The notes under the pieces: generated by a model | What the model saw: only the letters and a program-made list of their open reading frames with translations | Database searches by the model: none | What the model was told of the DNA's origin: nothing | Position numbers and translations under genes: made by a program | DNA from: Paenibacillus_E sp964253085 | GTDB taxonomy: Bacteria; Bacillota; Bacilli; Paenibacillales; NBRC-103111 | Assembly (NCBI RefSeq): GCF_964253085.1 | Contig: NZ_CAXUQH020000001.1 | Coordinates: 2,666,001 to 2,730,000, forward strand | DNA: 64,000 nucleotides | Direction: 5' to 3' | Shown: positions 40,356-48,433 of the stretch, in pieces | Position numbering within the stretch: position 1 is the stretch's first letter | Layout: every line of letters begins with the position of its first letter

Positions 40356-41174
40356 ATGAAAATTCATTTTTTAGGAACCGCAGCTGCAGAGGGCTTTCCG
40401 AATGCATTTTGCCGCTGTGAGCATTGCCTTAAAGCACGCAAGCTTGGAGGGAAAAACATACGTACACGAACCTCCGCCATCATTGACGATGTCATCAAAT
40501 TCGACTATTCGCCAGATTCTTATATGCAGGCGCTTCGCGACAACATTGATTTGGGCGCTATTGAGCACCTGCTTGTCACCCATACGCACTCCGATCATTT
40601 TAATGCTTATGATTTGGAATGTCGGAGAGCGGGAATTGCACACGAACTTCAGCATCCGATGCATATCTATGGGAATGATGCCGTGATGTACCATACGCGT
40701 GTCGCCATCGGACGCTTCGAAGGAGAAAGGTTTGCTTTTCATCTGCTGCGCCCATTCGAGACGATAAAGGTAGGTGATGCATTGGTTACACCGCTCCTGG
40801 CGGATCATGACCGTATGGAAACATGCTTGTTGTATGTGATCGAAAAGGATGGCAAAAAGCTGCTGTATGGACATGATTCGGGCTGGTTTCCAGAAGCTAC
40901 ATGGGCATGGTTAAAGGGGAAAAATCTCGATTGTGCTATACTCGACTGCACGCACGGATACACGGGGAATTCCCGAGATCGCAATCATATGTGTATTGAG
41001 ACGGTACTTGAAGCTCAGCGTGAGTTTCGGAAAGAAAATATCTTGAAAGAAGAAGGGCACATCATCGTCACGCACTTTAGCCATAATTCCAAACTTCTTC
41101 ACGATGAATTTGATAAAATTTTCAAACCCGCCGGGGTCGTGGTGGCCTATGACGGATTAATTTTTAATATCTAG
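40356..41174 (+). CDS. metallo-beta-lactamase-fold hydrolase, PhnP-like
   Basis: 272 residues from the ATG at 40356 (AGAGGGAG upstream). It has the first metal motif THTHSDH (75-81) and later histidines in ADHD, HDSG and VTHFSHN. The CxCxxC cluster at 19-24 (FCRCEHC) resembles the structural zinc site of PhnP, the phosphoribosyl cyclic phosphodiesterase of the phosphonate pathway. It is cytoplasmic. It could open a cyclic phosphodiester, or hydrolyse another phosphodiester, brought in by the following importer. The C-terminal region differs from E. coli PhnP as I remember it, so the substrate may differ. Confidence 0.8.
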   Translation: MKIHFLGTAAAEGFPNAFCRCEHCLKARKLGGKNIRTRTSAIIDDVIKFDYSPDSYMQALRDNIDLGAIEHLLVTHTHSDHFNAYDLECRRAGIAHELQHPMHIYGNDAVMYHTRVAIGRFEGERFAFHLLRPFETIKVGDALVTPLLADHDRMETCLLYVIEKDGKKLLYGHDSGWFPEATWAWLKGKNLDCAILDCTHGYTGNSRDRNHMCIETVLEAQREFRKENILKEEGHIIVTHFSHNSKLLHDEFDKIFKPAGVVVAYDGLIFNI

Positions 41175-41241
41175 AAATACAGCTGCTAATAGTCCCACTG
41201 TCTTTATAAAAAATTAACTATACAAAGGAGAGTCAAAAAGA

Positions 41242-42354
41242 ATGATGAGAAAAATGGTAAGCTTATCTTTGATATCAATCATGTGTTTAGCGGTAACTGC
41301 CTGCGGTGGAGGCAATACAAACGGTAATACTACGGGGACTACTGCACCAACTAGTACACCAGCCGCATCTGCACCCGCAGTGAAAGAACCGATTAAGAAT
41401 GAAAAGTTGATTGTATATACAAACGCGAATTCAGACGGCAGAGGTGATTGGTTAATTCAGAAGGCGAAAGAAGCCGGATATGAAATCGAAATTGTCGGGG
41501 CAGGCGGAGCAAATTTAACGAATCGCTTGATCGCCGAAAAAAACAATCCGGTTGCGGACGTTATCTATGGATTGAACAATATGCTATATGAAAATTTAAA
41601 GAAAGAAAAAGTTCTTGCCAAATATGCCCCTGCATGGGCTGGAGAAGTTGAAGCAGGCTTGAACGACACGGAAGGATATTACCACGGTTTGGTCAAGCAA
41701 GCCATTCTGATTGGCTATAATCCAAAGTCTTTTACGGCGGATACAGCACCGAAGGATTGGTCCGATGTGTATAGCAATCCGCAGTTCAAAGGTAAATATG
41801 AGACCCCCACTCAACTTGATCAAATTACGCCGCAGCTAATTGTGGCAAGCATATTAACCAAATACAAAGACGACAAAGGCCAATATGGGATTTCAAAGCA
41901 AGGCTGGGATGAAATCAAGAAGCTGTATGACAATGGCGTACCGGCTGTTAAAGGAGAAGACTTCTACCAAAATATGGTGAACGGAAAATCCCCGATTGGA
42001 GCCGTCGTTTCGGGCACTCTGCAGGCAAAAGAGAAACAATTTGGGGTTAAAGCGGGAATTGTAAGTCCAAGTAGTGGAGTACCAATGATTGTAGAACAAG
42101 CGGCCATTGCGAATGGAACCAAGAAAATGGAAACGGCGAAAAGGTTTATCGACTGGATCGGTTCGGCGGACGTGCAAGGACAATTTGCCGCACAGTTCAA
42201 TGCCATGCCTGCAAATACGAAAGCTGCTACAAAAGCAAACAAAGATGTACAAAATCTTTATGCGTCAATTAAACCTATTGCTTTTGACTGGGTATTTGTT
42301 GCCGGAAATCTTGGGAAATGGGTAGAAAAAATTCAATTGGAAATTATGAAATAA
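41242..42354 (+). CDS. ABC transporter substrate-binding lipoprotein (Fe3+/polyamine/2-aminoethylphosphonate type)
   Basis: 370 residues. AAAGGAGAG precedes the ATG. The signal ends in VTAC|GG, a lipobox, followed by a Thr/Ala/Pro-rich linker. The mature fold begins EKLIVYTNANSDGRGDWLIQKAKEAGYEIEIVGAGG and has the DVIYGLNNMLYENLKKE and SDVYSNPQFKGKYETPT segments typical of AfuA/PhnS-like binding proteins. I do not see the paired Tyr iron-ligand pattern clearly, so iron is not the favoured cargo. The PhnP-like neighbour suggests an organophosphorus ligand. Confidence 0.85.
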   Translation: MMRKMVSLSLISIMCLAVTACGGGNTNGNTTGTTAPTSTPAASAPAVKEPIKNEKLIVYTNANSDGRGDWLIQKAKEAGYEIEIVGAGGANLTNRLIAEKNNPVADVIYGLNNMLYENLKKEKVLAKYAPAWAGEVEAGLNDTEGYYHGLVKQAILIGYNPKSFTADTAPKDWSDVYSNPQFKGKYETPTQLDQITPQLIVASILTKYKDDKGQYGISKQGWDEIKKLYDNGVPAVKGEDFYQNMVNGKSPIGAVVSGTLQAKEKQFGVKAGIVSPSSGVPMIVEQAAIANGTKKMETAKRFIDWIGSADVQGQFAAQFNAMPANTKAATKANKDVQNLYASIKPIAFDWVFVAGNLGKWVEKIQLEIMK

Positions 42355-42438
42355 GGTTTGATGATTGAGGCTGCATGGTAGGATATTCCAAGCATGCAGC
42401 CTGCTAGAATTAAAAAATACTTTTTACAGAGGGTAAAA

Positions 42439-43449
42439 ATGATTACATTTAAAGATGTTCAAATTCATTTTGGCGATTTTCATGCCATTAAGAACCTCAA
42501 TCTCAACATTAGAGAAGGAGAATTTTTCACGTTTCTCGGGCCGTCGGGATGCGGGAAAACGACTATTCTTCGGAGCTTGGTGGGATTTATAAATCCTACG
42601 AGTGGACAGATCCTGTTGAATGACCGGGATATCACTCAAGTGCCTATTGAAAAGCGTGAAATCAGCATGGTCTTTCAAAGCTATGCCCTGTTTCCCACGT
42701 TAAATGTATACGAAAATATTGCTTTTGGCATGCGGGTGAAGAAATTCTCTAAAGCCGAAGTAGATAAGCAGGTTAAAGAGATTGCCAGAAAAGTCGATTT
42801 AAGCGAGGAACAGCTTGTCAAAAAAGTATCCGAGTTATCAGGCGGTCAGCAGCAGCGTGTCGCTATCGCGAGGGCTCTTGTACTCAAGCCAAGCATACTC
42901 GCATTGGATGAACCTTTGTCCAATCTGGACGCCAAGCTGAGAGTGCAATTGCGTAATGAGTTAAAGGATCTTCAGAAGAAATTTGGGATCACTACGGTAT
43001 ATGTAACGCATGACCAGGAAGAAGCCCTGACTTTATCGGATCGAATCGCTGTATTTAACAAGGGAATTGTTGAACAAGTCGGTACACCGCGAGAAATTTA
43101 CAATGCATCTAAGACGGAATTTGTTTGTAACTTTATAGGCGATATTAATCTGATTCAACCGGCGATTATTCATAACACTCCCTTAAAGGATTTAATTGAC
43201 CCCACTAAGAAATCTTACATTCGAAACGAAAAAATTAGCCTAACACCAATAACTCCCAATAATAATGCCGTTCAACTAAAAGGGAAAATTGTGGATCAGG
43301 AATTTTATGGCATATACACAAAGTATTCGGTGGAGATTGCTGGCGGCGGGATACTGAAGACCGTTGAAACAGAAAAAGGGCATGACCAATACCAAACGGG
43401 AGATGAAATAGACATATATATGCATGCCGGCGATATTTTGCAGTACTAG
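42439..43449 (+). CDS. ABC transporter ATPase (PotA/FbpC type)
   Basis: 336 residues from the ATG at 42439 (AGAGGGTAAAA upstream), not from the earlier in-frame ATG at 42394. Walker A GPSGCGKT, Q-loop VFQSYALFP, signature LSGGQQQRVAIARAL, Walker B ILALDEPLSNLD and H-loop VTHDQEEA are complete. The last 100 residues form a TOBE-like domain. It powers the permease at 43459 and is one of only two transport ATPases in this window. Confidence 0.92.
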   Translation: MITFKDVQIHFGDFHAIKNLNLNIREGEFFTFLGPSGCGKTTILRSLVGFINPTSGQILLNDRDITQVPIEKREISMVFQSYALFPTLNVYENIAFGMRVKKFSKAEVDKQVKEIARKVDLSEEQLVKKVSELSGGQQQRVAIARALVLKPSILALDEPLSNLDAKLRVQLRNELKDLQKKFGITTVYVTHDQEEALTLSDRIAVFNKGIVEQVGTPREIYNASKTEFVCNFIGDINLIQPAIIHNTPLKDLIDPTKKSYIRNEKISLTPITPNNNAVQLKGKIVDQEFYGIYTKYSVEIAGGGILKTVETEKGHDQYQTGDEIDIYMHAGDILQY

Positions 43450-43458
43450 GGGGTCACA

Positions 43459-45171
43459 TTGTTGAACGTACAGAAAATTAAAAAAGCACGCTCGTCCGTC
43501 CCTTTATCAACATTGATTTTCTATGCTTTGATAGCATGGTTTGTCATCGCCTTTCTGATTTATCCGAATCTTAATGTTTATTACGAAATCTTTTTCGGTA
43601 AGGGAAATTTTTCATTTGAACCTGTTCAAAAACTGTTATCCTCCGCCCGTGCCATGAAAAGTTTGTACAACAGCTTTATTTTAGCTATTTCGCTTATCTT
43701 TACGGTAAACATTGTCGGGATTTTTTTGGTTCTAGTTGTCGAGTACTTTGATATCAAAGGCGCAAAAGTATTAAGGCTAGGTTATTTTACAACTCTCATC
43801 TACAGCGGCGTTGTGTTGGTATCCGGTTACAAATTGATTTACGGTGAAACGGGACTTATGACGAAAGTCTTGGCCTTTGTATTTCCTTCCATGGATACGA
43901 CGTGGTTCCACGGCTATTGGGCTGTTCTCTTTGTCATGACATTCGCCTGTACATCCAATCATGTCCTTTTTCTAAGCAATGCTATGCGTAAAGTGGATTT
44001 TCAAACGATCGAAGCAGCGAAAAACATGGGGGCATCGAGCTTTTATATTCTGAGACGTGTCGTTCTTCCCGTTTTAAAGCCAACTATTTATGCGCTGACG
44101 ATCCTCCTCTTTCTTACAGGATTAGCGGCAACTTCGGCGCCTCTGATTTTGGGGGGGACGGAATTTCAAACCATTACGCCTATGATTCTTGCCTTCGCCA
44201 ACAGCACTTATTCGAAAGATTTGGCCGCACTGCTCGCGCTCGTTCTCGGATTGGCAACAATGCTTTTGCTTTCAATCATGATTCGGTTTGAAAGAAAAGG
44301 AAATTTCATGTCAGTATCCAAAGTTAAATCCGAAATGGTTAAACAAAAAATTAATAATAAGCTTGCGAATGTGCTTACCCATGCTGCGGCATATTTTCTG
44401 TTTCTGATCTATATCATCCCGGTCATTCTCATTATAGCTTTTTCCTTTACAGATGCCCAAAGCATTGCAAAAGCATCGATTTCCTTCGGCAATTTGACAT
44501 TAAGTAATTACATCCATGTGTTTTCTAGTCTTTCCGCTTTTAAACCATATCTGGTAAGTGTCAGCTATGCAGCGGCAGCATCAATTACCGTCGTGGCCTT
44601 GGCATTAATGGCTTCCCGGATCTTGCATAAATATAAGAACACCTGGACCAATATGCTGGAGTATTCCCTGCTGATCCCTTGGATGCTGCCTTCAACATTA
44701 ATTGCAATCGGCCTGATTGTCACCTTTGGCACACCGAGGCTTATTATTGGCAATAACGTGTTGGTCGGATCCGTATGGTTGCTTTTCATTGCCTATGTGA
44801 TCGTTCATATTCCATTTACCCTTCGTATGGTGAAGGCATCCTTCTTCAGTCTTGACAGTAATCTAGAGGATGCAGCCAAAAATCTGGGCGCCAAATCCTT
44901 TTATACCTTCAGAAGGGTCCTTCTGCCCATCATTCTTCCATCCACGCTGGCAGTCCTTGCGTTGAATTTCAACGGGATATTGGCGGATTATGACTTGACG
45001 GTATTTCTGTATCACCCTCTGTACCAGCCGCTTGGAATCGTTATTAAAAATAGCACAGACGCAGATGCGGTAGCTGATACAAAAGCGCTGACTCTGGTCT
45101 ATTCTGTCATTTTGATGATTATGTCTGCCCTTACCTTATATTTTGTATACGGTAGAAGAAGTAAGGGCTAG
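43459..45171 (+). CDS. ABC transporter permease, two fused membrane domains (FbpB/AfuB/PhnU-V type)
   Basis: 570 residues, about 12 membrane segments in two homologous halves, joined by a charged linker at about 270-305. Each half has an EAA loop: IEAAKNMGASSFYILRRVVLPVLKP and LEDAAKNLGAKSFYTFRRVLLPIILP. The start is a TTG at 43459 or 43462; GGGGG lies 5 or 8 bases upstream. It is 9 bases after the ATPase gene. One protein thus supplies both halves of the channel. Confidence 0.9.
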   Translation: MLNVQKIKKARSSVPLSTLIFYALIAWFVIAFLIYPNLNVYYEIFFGKGNFSFEPVQKLLSSARAMKSLYNSFILAISLIFTVNIVGIFLVLVVEYFDIKGAKVLRLGYFTTLIYSGVVLVSGYKLIYGETGLMTKVLAFVFPSMDTTWFHGYWAVLFVMTFACTSNHVLFLSNAMRKVDFQTIEAAKNMGASSFYILRRVVLPVLKPTIYALTILLFLTGLAATSAPLILGGTEFQTITPMILAFANSTYSKDLAALLALVLGLATMLLLSIMIRFERKGNFMSVSKVKSEMVKQKINNKLANVLTHAAAYFLFLIYIIPVILIIAFSFTDAQSIAKASISFGNLTLSNYIHVFSSLSAFKPYLVSVSYAAAASITVVALALMASRILHKYKNTWTNMLEYSLLIPWMLPSTLIAIGLIVTFGTPRLIIGNNVLVGSVWLLFIAYVIVHIPFTLRMVKASFFSLDSNLEDAAKNLGAKSFYTFRRVLLPIILPSTLAVLALNFNGILADYDLTVFLYHPLYQPLGIVIKNSTDADAVADTKALTLVYSVILMIMSALTLYFVYGRRSKG

Positions 45172-45272
45172 TGTCAACATATCTTGTCCAAATGAAAGGG
45201 AATAGCGGCGCTTGAAAATGACAAAACCTTCCTACTGATAAAATTCGATAATATGTGTCCTTGAATAATGAG

Positions 45273-45312
45273 CAAAACCCCTACGATAAACCGTAGGGGT
45301 TTTGAGTTTTTT
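45273..45312 (+). terminator. strong intrinsic terminator ending the PhnP-like/ABC operon
   Basis: CAAAACCCCTACG (45273-45285) pairs perfectly over 13 bp with CGTAGGGGTTTTG (45292-45304), then AGTTTTTT. It is about 100 bases after the permease stop. Confidence 0.92.
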
Positions 45313-45375
45313 ATGTATCCGAATAATAATTTATTATTGTTATTCGAGTAGGCGAATGAAATACATTTGCCTTTT

Positions 45376-46212
45376 CTATGTCTTATAAAAATGACTCAAA
45401 TATGCAGATGGTGATTCCCCAATTGTTTTTTTAAAGACCCTACTGAAATAGTAAGGATTTTTATATCCTAATCTCTCACTAATCTCAGATACATTGAGAG
45501 AAGTGTTTCGCATCCAATCGATCGCTTTGTTTATTCTTAATTTCGTATGTGCCTCAATAATGCTCAGTCCTGTTTGAGTTTTAAAGGTTGCGGATACGTA
45601 ACTATAATTTAAATTCAAATGGCTGCTTAGCTTCTCAGAATCAAAATCCTCGTTTGTATGCTGTTTAAGAAAATTCATAACTCGCCCAGCAACAGCTTCC
45701 CCTTTCCCTACGTTTTTTGTAGATTTGCTCCATGCCTTCGTCGCTTTATGAAGTTCCAAAAACAACTGATACACTTGAATGCTTAGTTGGACCATACCAT
45801 GTTCCGTAGGTTTGCCAAAGTCCGTCACTAACATTTGTAATTTGTTTTCTAATGTTCGATGAAAAGGCGAAGTTCCATGCTTTGGCATTGGGAATCGGTA
45901 GGCATAGTGATCAGGATAAAAGAAATCAATTTCGGGTAAAGGGGATTGCTCTTTATAGGAAGAGTGGTCATATACAGGTGAATTAAAGTGTACCCAAAAC
46001 CATGAAGTTCCTGGCAATGTTTCAGGGCGTCCCCAATGATGAAGTCCTTTTTTCAGAAACAAGTGTTCCTGTTCATTAATGATATAATCCGTGGTTCCCT
46101 CAACGACTTGCATGCTGCCTTTGGTCACAAAAACAAAAACGTCGAAGTCCAATATGCGATCGTGATGGGTATATAGATCGTCAACCTGGTTCCAGCCGAT
46201 ATCTCGTACCAT
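45376..46212 (-). CDS. AraC-family regulator, unusual start
   Basis: 278 residues from the first ATG (46212). An N-terminal cupin-like sensor (FVFVTKGSMQVVEGTTDYII, LFLKKGLHHWG) lies at about 20-110. Two helix-turn-helix units lie at about 185-275 (SEKLSSHLNLNYSYVSATFK and VSEISERLGYKNPYYFSRVFKK). The ATG at 46212 has no ribosome site. A strong one, AAAGGAGG, occurs 12-13 codons upstream, and the in-frame codon 8 bases after it is ATA (46251-46249), not ATG. The true product may start there. It is divergent from the GH127 gene and probably controls it. Confidence 0.83.
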   Translation of the reverse strand: MVRDIGWNQVDDLYTHHDRILDFDVFVFVTKGSMQVVEGTTDYIINEQEHLFLKKGLHHWGRPETLPGTSWFWVHFNSPVYDHSSYKEQSPLPEIDFFYPDHYAYRFPMPKHGTSPFHRTLENKLQMLVTDFGKPTEHGMVQLSIQVYQLFLELHKATKAWSKSTKNVGKGEAVAGRVMNFLKQHTNEDFDSEKLSSHLNLNYSYVSATFKTQTGLSIIEAHTKLRINKAIDWMRNTSLNVSEISERLGYKNPYYFSRVFKKTIGESPSAYLSHFYKT

Positions 46213-46386
46213 AGGAAATCGATCACCGAATAGATAAACTAACGAATCTATTTTTTATTCCTCCTTTCAAATTAACATTAGGATATACCCAAAGAAAGTA
46301 TATGTAAACTATTGTTTTGTGCATTCTTATCAATACTTATTAGAGTTTAAAATATTCTAAAGATACAAAAAAATGGAGGTATACCT

Positions 46387-48276
46387 TTGAGTATAACAAA
46401 AATGAATGAATATCCAGTAGGACGAGTTAAATTGTCCGTGGGACCACTGACAGCACGCTTCGAGCTGAATAAGAAGTATGTCTTAAGCTTAACAAATGAA
46501 AATTTACTTCGTAATTTCTATCTGGAATCCGGTTTGTGGAGCTACAGTGGAAATGGGGGGACGACAAGCGCGACTACTACGAGTATGGACGGACCCGAAC
46601 ATTGGCATTGGGGATGGGAATCACCCACATGCGAATTGAGGGGCCATATGATGGGGCATTGGTTATCTGCAGCAGCTCGTATATATGCGCAAACCGAAGA
46701 TTTGCTGGTTAAGGCTAAAGCGGATTACATCGTCCAAGAATTGGCGCGTTGTCAGGAGGCGAATGGTGGCGAATGGCTTGCCGCATTCCCAGAGTCTTAC
46801 ATGAACAGAATAGCCAAAGGAAAGTATGTCTGGGCACCGCATTACACGATTCATAAGCTTTTGATGGGGCTATACGACATGTATACAATTGGTCAAAATA
46901 AACAAGCACTCGATCTAATACGTGGTTTGGCATCTTGGTTTTACCGCTGGACGGGGCAGTTTAGCCGAGAACAAATGGATGACCTCCTTGATTTAGAAAC
47001 AGGCGGGATGTTGGAGGTATGGGCAGATCTGTATGGTGTAACGCAAGATGAAACACATCTTACATTAATCCATCGTTACGATCGCCGTCGTTTTTTTGAC
47101 GCATTGTTGCGGGGACAAGATGTATTGACCAATAAGCATGCGAATACGCAGATTCCTGAAATTTTGGGAGCCGCTAGAGCGTGGGAAGTAACGGGAGAGG
47201 AGCGTTTTCGAGAGGTCGTGGAGGCGTTTTGGAGTTGTGCGGTTACGCATAGAGGATACTACTGCACTGGGGCTGGGGATGATGGTGAATTATGGATACC
47301 CCCGGGTCAAATGGCGGAGAGGATGGGCGTAGGGCAGGAACATTGCGTTAACTACAACATGATGCGGCTTGCGCATGTGCTGCTCAGATGGACCGGTGAA
47401 CCCGAATATGCAGACTATTGGGAGAGAAGATTCTATAACGGAGTTCTTGCTCACCAGCATGGAGAAACAGGCATGATCTCGTATTTTCTGGGAATCGGCG
47501 CAGGGAGTCATAAGAAATGGGGATCGCCTACCCAGCATTTTTGGTGCTGCCATGGTACGCTTGTACAAGCGAATGCATCTTATGACCAGCAGATTTTCAT
47601 GGAGGATAAAGAGGGAGTGGCCGTGTGCCAGTGGCTTCCAGCTGAAGTTAATCTGAAACTAGAGGATACTGCAATTACCATTAGTCTTAAGCAGGACGGG
47701 CAATATGGTGTCTATCCTTTGAATAATTGGAATGTTAAGGGCATGACGGCTATAACGAAGATTAATATGCCACCTATACCTGTACATCGACCGGACAGAT
47801 TTATATATAGTTTGAAGATAACCTGTGACAAAGCTACTGAGTTTACTTTAAAACTTAGAGTACCTAGATGGGTAAAAGATGAGCCAATTATTTACGTGAA
47901 TGGCGTCCAACTGACTGATCCAGTAAGACCACAATCATTCATTGAAATTCGTAAATCGTGGAGCAATGGGGATCTCGTACAAATCGAGTTTCCGAAGTCT
48001 TTGACAACCGAGCCACTTCCTGGTGTAGAAGATATGGTAGCTTTTATGGATGGGCCAATCGTATTGGCGGGGTTGATTGAGCGTGAACATAGATTGGTTG
48101 GGAATCCATCATTGCCAGATACAATGCTCGTTGCGGATCGTGAAAGAAACCACAGCTGGTGGAATATTGGCTACTATCGAACGAAGGGGCAAGAAAAGGG
48201 AATACGATTCATTCCTCTCTATGAAATAAAAGATGAGACATACACGGTTTATTTTCCGGTTGATCAGATCCAATAA
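46387..48276 (+). CDS. GH127 beta-L-arabinofuranosidase
   Basis: 629 residues, starting with TTG after TGGAGGTATACC. It is an (alpha/alpha)6 barrel followed by beta-sandwiches. The zinc-cysteine active site seen in the Bifidobacterium enzyme HypBA1 (E338, C340, C417 nucleophile, C418) is matched here by E318 and C320 (GQEHC) and C387-C388 (FWCCHGT). GHMMGHWLSAAARIYAQT and HYTIHKLLMGLYDMY are further family motifs. There is no signal peptide, so it acts on imported oligosaccharides, removing beta-L-arabinofuranose as found on plant hydroxyproline-rich glycoproteins and some pectins. Confidence 0.9.
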   Translation: MSITKMNEYPVGRVKLSVGPLTARFELNKKYVLSLTNENLLRNFYLESGLWSYSGNGGTTSATTTSMDGPEHWHWGWESPTCELRGHMMGHWLSAAARIYAQTEDLLVKAKADYIVQELARCQEANGGEWLAAFPESYMNRIAKGKYVWAPHYTIHKLLMGLYDMYTIGQNKQALDLIRGLASWFYRWTGQFSREQMDDLLDLETGGMLEVWADLYGVTQDETHLTLIHRYDRRRFFDALLRGQDVLTNKHANTQIPEILGAARAWEVTGEERFREVVEAFWSCAVTHRGYYCTGAGDDGELWIPPGQMAERMGVGQEHCVNYNMMRLAHVLLRWTGEPEYADYWERRFYNGVLAHQHGETGMISYFLGIGAGSHKKWGSPTQHFWCCHGTLVQANASYDQQIFMEDKEGVAVCQWLPAEVNLKLEDTAITISLKQDGQYGVYPLNNWNVKGMTAITKINMPPIPVHRPDRFIYSLKITCDKATEFTLKLRVPRWVKDEPIIYVNGVQLTDPVRPQSFIEIRKSWSNGDLVQIEFPKSLTTEPLPGVEDMVAFMDGPIVLAGLIEREHRLVGNPSLPDTMLVADRERNHSWWNIGYYRTKGQEKGIRFIPLYEIKDETYTVYFPVDQIQ

Positions 48277-48296
48277 TAAGAGCGGCTTCTTCCGAC

Positions 48297-48324
48297 AACG
48301 GCATCCGTATGGGTGGCGTTTTTT
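48297..48324 (+). terminator. terminator after the GH127 gene
   Basis: AACGGCATCC pairs with GGGTGGCGTT with one mismatch and one G-T pair, followed by TTTT. Confidence 0.65.
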
Positions 48325-48433
48325 CTCATATCTTAAAAAAGCGCACTTCCATGTTAAATTTCATCGGTAGTATCACGTGCGAATTCTGTTAAAATAGACT
48401 TATTCTAAAACGAAAGCATGAGGCGGGTCACAG

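Noticed and set aside
41242..45171. Simple ferric iron importer
   Set aside because: The fold and fused permease allow it, but the binding protein lacks a clear paired-Tyr iron site and the operon has a PhnP-like enzyme and a sugar-type regulator rather than Fur-like control.
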